Below are positions 1 to 5,850 of a DNA stretch of 7,143 nucleotides, one piece after another. The position numbers and the translations under genes are program-made. Location: assembly GCA_024636395.1 (NCBI GenBank), contig JAGXHD010000158.1, positions 1 to 7,143 on the forward strand, written 5' to 3'. The notes under the pieces are model-generated. The model searched no databases, had not been told where the DNA came from, and saw only the letters and a program-made list of their open reading frames with translations. Each line of letters begins with the position of its first letter. Within the stretch, counting starts at the first letter, position 1. This stretch comes from Sulfitobacter sp. Its GTDB lineage: Bacteria; Pseudomonadota; Alphaproteobacteria; Rhodobacterales; Rhodobacteraceae.

Positions 1-294
1 GCCATTGCCCGTGCGCTTTGCATGAAACCAAAAATCCTGCTTTTTGACGAACCAACCTCGGCGCTTGACCCGGAAATGATCAATGAAGTTCTAGAGGTCA
101 TGACCGAGCTGGCCCATGAGGGTATTACCATGCTCTGCGTGACCCATGAAATGGGGTTTGCGAGGGCGGTCGCGGATCGTGTGATTTTTATGGAGGACGG
201 CAGCATCGTGGAGGAAAACGTGCCTGACAAGTTTTTCAACAACCCGGACAGCGCACGCACCAAGGCCTTTCTCGATCGTATCATCGTCCACTGA
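1..294 (+). CDS. Polar amino acid ABC transporter ATP-binding protein, C-terminal part (5' end cut by window)
   Basis: This is the C-terminal part of the ATPase subunit of an ABC importer. It sits on the inner face of the membrane and powers uptake of a solute delivered by a periplasmic binding protein. The reading frame is open from base 1 and starts in AIARAL, the stretch that follows the ABC signature in this family. Visible motifs are Walker B (LLFDEP), the D-loop (SALD) and the switch histidine (VTHE). The segment MGFARAVADRVIFMEDG followed by a short tail with FFNNP is typical of the GlnQ/HisP/OccP polar amino acid group. Walker A, the Q-loop and the signature itself lie upstream of the window. 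It converges on the catabolic operon that ends at 419. A role in importing that pathway's substrate is plausible but rests on proximity only. The family call is firm; the substrate is unknown. Confidence 0.93.
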   Translation, partial: AIARALCMKPKILLFDEPTSALDPEMINEVLEVMTELAHEGITMLCVTHEMGFARAVADRVIFMEDGSIVEENVPDKFFNNPDSARTKAFLDRIIVH

Positions 295-399
295 TCTATT
301 TCAGAACAATGGGGCGATCTACAGAGCGCGCACGCGAGATGAGTTAGAGCCCATGACTGACAGGTCCCTTGCCATTCTGCCAGGACTGGAAATCTGGCG

Positions 400-411
400 A
401 AAGCGCGCTTT
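400..411. repeat. 12-bp perfect palindrome between convergent genes
   Basis: AAAGCGCGCTTT is a perfect palindrome in the 124-base gap between the convergent ABC ATPase and ProC-like genes. On the plus strand GGTTTTCTC follows it, so a very weak bidirectional terminator is conceivable. However, the hairpin would have only about four pairs around a four-base loop. No better terminator is visible in the gap. Confidence 0.3.
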
Positions 412-418
412 GGTTTTC

Positions 419-1243
419 TCAGATGGCACCGTCAAATGCGTTAAGCCCGTCATCGGAGGCGGGCGCCGTACCGTGGAGCTTGGCCAGTACGCTGGAGGCA
501 GCCTGAAACCACGCCGAGCCCAATCCGTGATCCTCCAGAACGCCCAGCCCGTGTTCGGTGATCCCGCCAGGCGTGGCGAGATGGGTCAGCAGTGTCTCGA
601 TTCTCTCCTCGCGTTCCGCCACGTTCCGGCCTGCGGAAAGCACAGTCAATGCCGCAAGACGATCAGCCGTGTCCCTCGGCAATCCATTGGCTTGCCCCCA
701 CTGGCTCGATAGATCAACAATGCGATGCACCCAGCCGTACATCGAGGCAAAGACGGTCGCAGTTTCGAAAGCGTCTTCCGTTTGGACCGGTTGCACCGGG
801 CCGAATGCAGTCAGCAGCTCCGCAACATCTGAACGGGCCGGGAACAGCGCCGTCGGGCTGGCGCCTATGTCGGCCGAGGACAAAGGCATGAAGCGGAAGA
901 TCTGGACCCCATCAGGGATCGAACTGGCCAGATTTTCAACACGCACTCCGGCGCAGGCGGATAGCAGAAGCTGACCCTCGCGCCACGGCAAGTCAGGGTC
1001 ACTGAGCGCCTTCAGCGCGTCATCGACACGCACGGCGAGAAGCACCGTGTTGCAACGGTCGATCACCTCTGCGTTGCTACCGGCCAGTTCAAGCCCCAAC
1101 TCCCCTGCCAAAGCGGCGGCGTTCCCACGCGGGCACACGGTCACTCGCTTGGGATCCATGCCATGTCTCAGAAGCCCGCGGATCAATAGCGCCCCGAGAT
1201 GACCGACGCCAATTATTCCAATTTGGCCGGCTCCTGCTGTCAT
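419..1243 (-). CDS. ProC-like (pyrroline-5-carboxylate reductase family) NAD(P)-dependent reductase
   Basis: A 274-residue protein of the pyrroline-5-carboxylate reductase fold, close to the usual family length of about 270. The N-terminal Rossmann domain starts with GIIGVGHLG (residues 9-17, GxGxxG at 12-17). The C-terminal helical domain carries TPGGITEHGL (224-233), matching the PGGTT substrate-binding signature of ProC; Thr229 aligns with the conserved threonine. The central motif that in ProC reads MPNTPA is here MPLSSA (about 119-124). This suggests a paralogue with a changed substrate rather than the housekeeping proline enzyme. The chemistry is probably NAD(P)H-linked reduction of a C=N bond, or the reverse oxidation of an amine. 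It is the last gene of the minus-strand operon. Its ATG overlaps the TGA of the preceding gene as ATGA, which fixes the start and suggests translational coupling. The family is fairly sure; the true substrate is not. Confidence 0.82.
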   Translation of the reverse strand: MTAGAGQIGIIGVGHLGALLIRGLLRHGMDPKRVTVCPRGNAAALAGELGLELAGSNAEVIDRCNTVLLAVRVDDALKALSDPDLPWREGQLLLSACAGVRVENLASSIPDGVQIFRFMPLSSADIGASPTALFPARSDVAELLTAFGPVQPVQTEDAFETATVFASMYGWVHRIVDLSSQWGQANGLPRDTADRLAALTVLSAGRNVAEREERIETLLTHLATPGGITEHGLGVLEDHGLGSAWFQAASSVLAKLHGTAPASDDGLNAFDGAI

Positions 1244-2325
1244 GTGCTTTCTTGGGAGGACAGCCGATCACGCAAGGCCGCGAAATCATGGTGGACCTCT
1301 TCGAGATCGCAAAGGGCGAAACCGTCAGCATGAACGAAACCCTGGTTCGAGAGCATCTCATGCAGCGTGCCATGAAACTGGGCGCGGCCTTGACCGACGG
1401 TCATACCATTCCGGCGCTCGAACGCGTCGTTCCATGCGACGGCAGCAGCCTCATCCACCCCCGTCGGCAGATCAAGCCCGAAAACCCCGTCCTCGAACTT
1501 GACCGGATACCCGCCCGGACGGCCATGCGGCGCGGGCGCGTGCCCATACCAGGTCTGATTTGCGGCCAGCGCCAGCATTAGCGTTACGCCGCTGGCGCCG
1601 GAAATCTCGATGGCAGGCTCCGGCGTCAGCCGGGTGTCGCGGAAGGTGGCAAAGACATCCTCGACTTCCTTGTCTCCGACAAAAACGCGCGGCGGCACAG
1701 CGTCTGCGCGGCGATCTGCGGGTTGGCGCCAAGGGGCAAGGTTCTGGTAGTGCGCCAATACCCTCAGCCTGCCCTTGTCAGAACCGCTGATCGCTCCTTC
1801 GAACACATTGGACAGGATCGCCACATTGCCGGTTCCGCAAAGCACGTCATAGCCCATTTCACTGATCATCCCATTGACTACATCGGGAAAGGAGCAGTTG
1901 ATGTAATGGGCGCCGGGGCAAGTCGCCTCAATCGCACTCGCCATGCGGCTGGAGATGATCGCCTGGAACACCGCCGTGGCACTAAGCCCCCCGCGCGAGA
2001 CCAGATCCGTCCATTTGGAGCCTTTTTGCGCGATCACCGAGGATGTCTGGATCGAGGCCGCCTGCACGACGATGCGTGGCTGTGCGATGTCCAGGATGCG
2101 TTCGCTGGCCCCCTCCTCCATGAGGTCGATCTCATGGGTCACGATCTTGGCAGGCGTGCCGAACATCGCCGCGCGCGCATTCCCCGCGGTGCGCAGCCAG
2201 TCGAGCCGGTCGGTATTGCGTCCGGCGACCATTACCTTGACCGGATGTTGGGCGGTCGCAGCTATATCCAACGCCATGCGGCCGGCAAACATGCCCGTTC
2301 CGGTGATCAGGATGTCGACACTCAT
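1240..2325 (-). CDS. Rossmann-fold NAD(P)-binding oxidoreductase of unassigned family
   Basis: A 361-residue cytosolic protein with a clear N-terminal dinucleotide-binding motif, DILITGTGMFAGRMALDIA (residues 4-22, GxGxxxG at 9-15). A second strand, VMVAGRN (31-37), may set cofactor preference; an Arg just after it is common in NADP-binding enzymes. VVQAAS (86-91) resembles the strand after which substrates bind in saccharopine dehydrogenase-like or malate dehydrogenase-like folds. A striking block, YINCSFPDVVNGM (141-153), is followed by CGTGNVAIL (163-171). I cannot assign a reaction. An NAD(P)-linked dehydrogenase acting on a hydroxy, keto or imine intermediate fits the operon. The start at 2325 is preferred over an in-frame ATG at 2367: it overlaps the ligase stop as ATGA and has AAGG seven bases upstream. 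Its own stop overlaps the next gene's start in the same way. Confidence 0.72.
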   Translation of the reverse strand: MSVDILITGTGMFAGRMALDIAATAQHPVKVMVAGRNTDRLDWLRTAGNARAAMFGTPAKIVTHEIDLMEEGASERILDIAQPRIVVQAASIQTSSVIAQKGSKWTDLVSRGGLSATAVFQAIISSRMASAIEATCPGAHYINCSFPDVVNGMISEMGYDVLCGTGNVAILSNVFEGAISGSDKGRLRVLAHYQNLAPWRQPADRRADAVPPRVFVGDKEVEDVFATFRDTRLTPEPAIEISGASGVTLMLALAANQTWYGHAPAPHGRPGGYPVKFEDGVFGLDLPTGVDEAAAVAWNDAFERRNGMTVGQGRAQFHGTLHEMLSNQGFVHADGFALCDLEEVHHDFAALRDRLSSQEST

Positions 2326-3851
2326 GGGCTTACCTTTCCAGTTGTCTTGCGTTTGGCGTATTCCCACGCCCCATCCAGATCCCTGGGCAACCGGTGCTTT
2401 TGAATCCGTTGGCTTGGAGTCTTGGGGAAATCTTCAATGGTTTTGATGTAGCGCGGTCGCTGATAATGCGGCAGCTGGGTTTCTAGCCATTCGCCCAGCG
2501 TTGCGGCGTTGATCGTCGCGCCCTCGTTGGGTCGCACGAAAAGCAATATGTCATGCTCGCCAATCTCAGCCGGCACGCCAACCATCGCGCTTTCACTGAC
2601 GGACGGATGCAGGTTGGCGACGGATTCGACCTCGTGGGCTGACACGTTTTCACCGCGCACACGGATGCTGTCGCCCATCCGCCCGTGAAACAAGAGCATT
2701 CCACTTTCGTCCCAGGATCCCATATCGCCAGTGTGGAAACCGGTCGGACGCAGCGCCTTTTTCGTGGCTTCGGCATTGCGGTAATAGCCGGGAAAGATCG
2801 CGCCGGGAACCGAGGTGTTCACCACGATCTCGCCGCGCCCCTGTCCACGGTCAAGCGCGCGTCTATCCTCGTCCAGTATATCGACAGTGAACCACGGAAG
2901 CGGCCTGCCAACCGCGCCAACGACGCCTTCGGTGTTGCAGGTCGTGAGCGACGAGGACTCCGTCATGCCATAGCATTCGTGTATCTTGACACCAAATCGC
3001 TGCTCGAATGGGCGCCATGCCTCGGTCGAGCAGCCACCCCCCCAAGCGATCCTGACGCTATGATCCTTCTCATATGGTGTTTCTGGCTGCTTCAACAGGA
3101 TCTGTACGACACCCCCCAGATGGTGGATATGCGTGCAACCTGATTGCGACACGTCCTCCCAGAAATGGCTGGCGCTGAACCTGTCACGCATGGTCAGGGT
3201 AACCTCGTGCAGGATTGGCAAAACGATCAACTGCGCGCCGCCGATATGGTAGAACGGCTCCCACATGTAGAGGCTGTCACCCGGCGCGAGCGAGGCGCAG
3301 AAGGCCACCGATTGGGCGGCGAGTTCCAGCATCGTGTGCGTGACGATCACGGCCTTGGAGGGGCCGGTCGTCCCTGAGGTATACATCAGCGCCGCTGTGT
3401 CCTGCGGACCGGGCACAGGGCCATCCCAAGCCATTCTGGATGGGGCGGGCGCCGACGTGTCCGTCATCTCGATCCGGCCTAGCGGCGCAGTGGCCCCGCA
3501 GGCATCAAGCACTGGCGCCGCTTCTGCGTCGCAGACAATCAGGGATGCCTCGACAAGAGATACGGCATGCGACAGAGATGTGCCCACCAACGCCGGATTG
3601 GCTGGAACCCAGACCATGCCTGCCCTTAGGATACCATGTACCAACGCCAGCGCAGCCGGGCTGTTGCGCATCATCACCAGAATACGATCACCGGCGCGGG
3701 CCCCGGCATCGTGCAGTCGAAAAGCCATCGTATCGGCTTGCGCCGAAAGATCCCCCATCGTGAGCACCCCATCATGGGTCATGGCAAACGGACGGGACGG
3801 CGTCTCACGCGCGATGTCTTGAAACGTGTTCGTCAGCCCGACAATTCTCAT
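2322..3851 (-). CDS. AMP-forming acyl-CoA ligase, CaiC-like (crotonobetaine/carnitine-CoA ligase type)
   Basis: A 509-residue member of the adenylate-forming superfamily. It would activate a carboxylate with ATP to an acyl-adenylate and then form the CoA thioester in the cytosol. Visible core motifs are the P-loop YTSGTTGPSKA (157-167), YHIGGAQ (201-207), YGMTES (294-299), HTGDMG (373-378) and the hinge region GRMGDSIRVRGENVSAHEVE (390-409). The RGENVSAHEVE form and overall length resemble CaiC-like ligases, which act on short or polar acids, more than long-chain fatty acid ligases. The A10 motif near the C-terminus reads TPSQRIQK (478-485), with Arg482 where the catalytic lysine of SGK-type enzymes usually lies. 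The start has a good ribosome site (GAGG five bases before ATG). It follows the crotonase gene by 90 bases and its stop overlaps the next gene. Family certain, subclass likely, substrate unknown. Confidence 0.9.
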   Translation of the reverse strand: MRIVGLTNTFQDIARETPSRPFAMTHDGVLTMGDLSAQADTMAFRLHDAGARAGDRILVMMRNSPAALALVHGILRAGMVWVPANPALVGTSLSHAVSLVEASLIVCDAEAAPVLDACGATAPLGRIEMTDTSAPAPSRMAWDGPVPGPQDTAALMYTSGTTGPSKAVIVTHTMLELAAQSVAFCASLAPGDSLYMWEPFYHIGGAQLIVLPILHEVTLTMRDRFSASHFWEDVSQSGCTHIHHLGGVVQILLKQPETPYEKDHSVRIAWGGGCSTEAWRPFEQRFGVKIHECYGMTESSSLTTCNTEGVVGAVGRPLPWFTVDILDEDRRALDRGQGRGEIVVNTSVPGAIFPGYYRNAEATKKALRPTGFHTGDMGSWDESGMLLFHGRMGDSIRVRGENVSAHEVESVANLHPSVSESAMVGVPAEIGEHDILLFVRPNEGATINAATLGEWLETQLPHYQRPRYIKTIEDFPKTPSQRIQKHRLPRDLDGAWEYAKRKTTGKVSP

Positions 3852-3854
3852 TTT

Positions 3855-3860
3855 GTCCTC
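3855..3860 (-). promoter_or_regulatory. Ribosome binding site of the acyl-CoA ligase
   Basis: The minus strand reads GAGGAC-AAA-ATG, placing the GAGG core five bases before the ATG at 3851. This supports that start and shows that the gene has its own initiation signal after the 90-base gap from the crotonase. Confidence 0.65.
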
Positions 3861-3903
3861 ATGATGAAAAGTTTCGACACTCCACTTTCTTTCAAAGCGA
3901 GCG

Positions 3904-3932
3904 ACCTGATTGAAAATGCGCCTCCCTCAGGT
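3904..3932. repeat. Inverted repeat in the crotonase-ligase gap
   Basis: ACCTGA (3904-3909) and TCAGGT (3927-3932) form a 6-bp stem with a 17-base loop, 10 bases beyond the crotonase stop. No T-tract follows on the minus strand, so it is not a convincing terminator. It could protect the upstream transcript end or partly attenuate read-through. It could also be chance. Confidence 0.3.
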
Positions 3933-3941
3933 GCCATGGGC

Positions 3942-4709
3942 TCAGCTACGGTTGCGGCGCGCCTCGAAGAACTTTTCCATCTCGGCCTGAGGTTCGCCTG
4001 TTCCGTAGGCTTCGACCTGGATGCGCACACCCGAGGACATTGTCTCGTCAAAGCTTGCTTGGGTCACTTCTGCGATCCGCTGGCGGTTGAGCCGCATCGC
4101 GACCGGCGGATGCGCACCCAGTTCGCGCGCCAAGTCTAACGCGGCGTCCTGCACCGCGTCAGCCTCGACAAGGCGCGAGATCAGGCCGAACTCCTTCGCT
4201 TCATTCGCATCAAGCATTCGTCCGGTCAGCGTCAGATCAATGGTGCGGGCAAGGCCGATCAATTCGCGCATGACCCAGTTCCCGGTCACTGTGGGAATGC
4301 CGGATTTGATCTCGGGCTGCCCCATGAGCACCCCTGGGTGGGCGACGCGCAGATCGCATAGCAGCGCAACCTGAAAGGCCGACCCTGCCGCCACACCATT
4401 CAGCGCCGCAATGATCGGCTTGGACAGCGATCGCAGCTGCGAATAGAGAACTTTCCATTCTCCCATCCACTCTTCCGCACGGTTCGCATCAAAGGTCTTG
4501 GACTCGTTCAGGTCCTGCCCGGCCCCGAAGGCGCGATCTCCAGCCCCCGTCAAGACGACGGCGCGGATGGCGTCATCTGCCTCGGCCTCCTTCAGCGCCT
4601 CAATGAGCATGTCACGCATCTCAGCGTTCCAGGCATTCAGCTTGTCCGGACGGTTCAGAGTGATGCGCCGTACGGTGTCAATTGTTTCAGTCAGAATGTA
4701 GGATGCCAT
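3942..4709 (-). CDS. Enoyl-CoA hydratase/isomerase (crotonase) family protein
   Basis: A 255-residue crotonase-fold protein, normal for the family, acting on a cytosolic acyl-CoA. The first oxyanion-hole segment is FGAGQDL (61-67) and the second lies in NGVAAGSAFQVALLCD (104-119). QPEIKSGIP (131-139) carries Glu133, which aligns with Glu164 of rat enoyl-CoA hydratase. The position of rat Glu144 holds Gln113, so the two-glutamate water-activating pair of true hydratases is incomplete. An isomerase, dehydratase or other crotonase chemistry is as likely as hydration. CaiD-like function would suit the CaiC-like ligase next door, but is inference. I chose the ATG at 4709 over 4724. It matches the family N-terminus (MASYILTETID), and the promoter predicts a leader of roughly 26 bases rather than 11; neither start has a strong ribosome site. 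It is the first gene of the minus-strand operon and divergent from the iclR gene. Confidence 0.88.
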   Translation of the reverse strand: MASYILTETIDTVRRITLNRPDKLNAWNAEMRDMLIEALKEAEADDAIRAVVLTGAGDRAFGAGQDLNESKTFDANRAEEWMGEWKVLYSQLRSLSKPIIAALNGVAAGSAFQVALLCDLRVAHPGVLMGQPEIKSGIPTVTGNWVMRELIGLARTIDLTLTGRMLDANEAKEFGLISRLVEADAVQDAALDLARELGAHPPVAMRLNRQRIAEVTQASFDETMSSGVRIQVEAYGTGEPQAEMEKFFEARRNRS

Positions 4710-4725
4710 CTTTGCTATCACCATA

Positions 4726-4740
4726 TAATAGTTGTTATTG
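4726..4740. promoter_or_regulatory. Candidate IclR operator S1 (crotonase operon)
   Basis: TAATAGTTGTTATTG is a 15-bp semi-palindrome (AATA-N5-TATT at 4727-4739) that begins immediately after the -10 of the crotonase promoter. It matches the site at 5805-5819 in 13 of 15 bases and the site at 4824-4838 in 11 of 15. Fifteen-base quasi-palindromes are a usual size for IclR-family operators. Its place over the transcription start suggests repression. A wider inverted repeat, TAGTTGT/ACAACTA (4729-4735 and 4752-4758), surrounds the -10. Confidence 0.55.
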
Positions 4741-4770
4741 ATTGTAGGTATACAACTAAATTGGTGTCAA
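4741..4770 (-). promoter_or_regulatory. Sigma70-type promoter of the crotonase-ligase operon
   Basis: On the minus strand a perfect -35 TTGACA (4770-4765) is followed after 18 bases by TACAAT (4746-4741), a 5 of 6 match to the -10 consensus. The predicted start near 4734 gives a leader of about 26 bases to the ATG at 4709. The inverted repeat TTGTA-N4-TACAA (4742-4755) overlaps the -10. Confidence 0.65.
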
Positions 4771-4823
4771 CTGCAAGTTAGTCATAGCCTCGGCAGCGCA
4801 AATGCACTTACAAGAGAAGAATA

Positions 4824-4838
4824 CGATAGTTGCTATCG
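4824..4838. promoter_or_regulatory. Candidate IclR operator S2 (auto-regulatory)
   Basis: CGATAGTTGCTATCG is a perfect 6-bp dyad around a TTG centre. It shares the centre and most bases of the semi-palindromes at 4726-4740 and 5805-5819. It lies 32 bases before the preferred iclR start at 4871, where it could serve autoregulation, or act at a distance on the divergent operon. It would fall inside the coding region if translation began at 4802. Confidence 0.55.
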
Positions 4839-4870
4839 AGCCTTTTGAGTTGAGTGTGACACCGCCAGTT

Positions 4871-5629
4871 ATGAAGAAATCCGATCCGCTCATGATCCAG
4901 TCGGTGGCAAAATGCTTCCGCGTCCTCGAGGCTTTTGACGAAGCGCATCCCAAGCTGACCCTGTCCGAAATCGCCCAGTTGACCTCATTCGATCTGAGTG
5001 CCGTGCAACGGTTCTGCCACACGCTGAACAAGCTGGGATACCTGGACAAAGATCCTTTGACGCGGCAGCACAGTCTGTCGCTGAAGGTTCTGAACCTAAG
5101 CTATCAATACAAGCATTCGTCCATGCTCGTTCGCGCCGCGATGCCGGTGCTCCAGCATTTGAGCCGCGAAACCGAGGAAACCGTCAGTCTGACCGTGCTC
5201 GACGGTGCGGAAATTGTCTATGTCGCCCGCATTCAAAGCCGGCACGTGCTTCAGCCCAACGTGATTTCGGGAACGCGTCTGCCAGCCTACTGCTCGTCTG
5301 CGGGACGGGCCATTCTGTCGCAGCTCGATCCCGAAAAGGTGGCCGAGGTTCTAGAGGCATCAGACCTGCGTGAGCACACACCCCACACCGTGACCAAGCC
5401 TGCCGAACTGCTAAAGATTATCGACGTTAGCCGCAAACAGGGCTTTGCCACGGGATTTGAGGAAATCTATCTTGGGGACGCTTCGATTGCTGCGCCGATC
5501 GTCGGATCTGGTGGCAAGGTTCAAGGGGCTATCAGCATTGCGACGAGCGTTGCGCGTTTCAACCCGGACACGGTCATCTCGAACTATTCCAGCTTGATCA
5601 TTGCCGCCGCACACTCGATCACCACCTGA
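4871..5629 (+). CDS. IclR family transcriptional regulator
   Basis: A 252-residue regulator. Near the N-terminus IQSVAKCFRVLEAFDE leads into a winged helix-turn-helix (about residues 9-70, LTLSEIAQLTSFDLSAVQRFCHTL within it). The rest is the IclR ligand-binding domain. VYVARIQ and GTRLPAYCSSAGRAILS are characteristic, and the latter resembles the PcaR/PcaU/PobR branch that senses aromatic-pathway acids. Its ligand here is probably a pathway substrate or intermediate. An upstream in-frame ATG at 4802 would add 23 residues. I prefer 4871 because the added part is unlike the family, has no ribosome site, and contains the operator-like dyad at 4824-4838. The 4871 ATG also lacks a strong ribosome site, and 4892 is another option. 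The gene lies between two operons with matching operator-like sites, so it probably controls both. Family call very sure; start moderately sure. Confidence 0.9.
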   Translation: MKKSDPLMIQSVAKCFRVLEAFDEAHPKLTLSEIAQLTSFDLSAVQRFCHTLNKLGYLDKDPLTRQHSLSLKVLNLSYQYKHSSMLVRAAMPVLQHLSRETEETVSLTVLDGAEIVYVARIQSRHVLQPNVISGTRLPAYCSSAGRAILSQLDPEKVAEVLEASDLREHTPHTVTKPAELLKIIDVSRKQGFATGFEEIYLGDASIAAPIVGSGGKVQGAISIATSVARFNPDTVISNYSSLIIAAAHSITT

Positions 5630-5773
5630 TTGCTTGCGGGCTACCGAAAAATGATCTGTCGCGGTCATGCCCGCCCAAGGGAGCGCTAAGGTCGCGGCCC
5701 ATTTCATGCCACCGACCTAAAGGGTAGTGTCTCGTTTTCCGTCCGCCTCACAAGCAGCAGAGTTTGCAACCGC

Positions 5774-5803
5774 TTGACAGTTTTTACGCACTGCCGCAAT
5801 AAT
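5774..5803 (+). promoter_or_regulatory. Sigma70-type promoter of the iron-sulfur/flavoprotein operon
   Basis: A perfect -35 TTGACA (5774-5779), an 18-base spacer and AATAAT (5798-5803), a 5 of 6 match to the -10 consensus. The predicted start is near 5810, giving a leader of about 40 bases. The design and spacing match the crotonase promoter. Nothing convincing is seen in 5630-5773 between the iclR stop and this promoter. Confidence 0.7.
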
Positions 5804-5830
5804 CCAATTGTTGTTATTGCAATGTAATAA
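5796..5830. promoter_or_regulatory. Candidate IclR operator S3 with nested inverted repeats
   Basis: The core CAATTGTTGTTATTG (5805-5819) starts one base after the -10 and matches S1 (4726-4740) in 13 of 15 bases. It is nested in two further dyads. One is GCAATAA-N11-TTATTGC (5796-5820), which overlaps the -10. The other is TTATTGCAATGTAATAA (5814-5830), imperfect with seven of eight pairs. Such placement over the -10 and start fits a repressor, possibly bound as two dimers. Confidence 0.55.
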
Positions 5831-5835
5831 GCAGT

Positions 5836-5842
5836 GAGGTGA
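5836..5842 (+). promoter_or_regulatory. Ribosome binding site deciding the [2Fe-2S] protein start
   Basis: GAGGTGA lies eight bases before the ATG at 5851. It contains the alternative in-frame GTG at 5839, so translation should start at 5851 rather than at that GTG. Confidence 0.75.
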
Positions 5843-5850
5843 AGTTAATT

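Noticed and set aside
353..712. Plus-strand open frame of 119 codons
   Set aside because: It lies mostly opposite the ProC-like gene, has low-complexity basic composition and no recognisable domain; it is a shadow of the minus-strand gene.
1723..2446. Long overlapping plus-strand open frames opposite the oxidoreductase
   Set aside because: The minus-strand frame has a dinucleotide-binding motif and coupled start and stop; the plus frames are Arg/His-rich with no motifs.
3334..4139. Plus-strand frames opposite the ligase and crotonase
   Set aside because: They are antisense to well-supported enzyme genes and show no domain signatures.
4742..4801. A sigma70 promoter for iclR
   Set aside because: No -35/-10 pair with acceptable spacing and match was found on the plus strand; the regulator promoter is probably weak or of another type.
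5411..5707. Minus-strand frame of 98 codons spanning the iclR 3' end and the gap after it
   Set aside because: Its latter part is antisense to the IclR ligand-binding domain and its protein is unrecognisable.
5690..5717. GGTCG/CGACC inverted repeat as a terminator after iclR
   Set aside because: The stem is only five pairs with a long loop and no T-tract follows, so termination is not supported.
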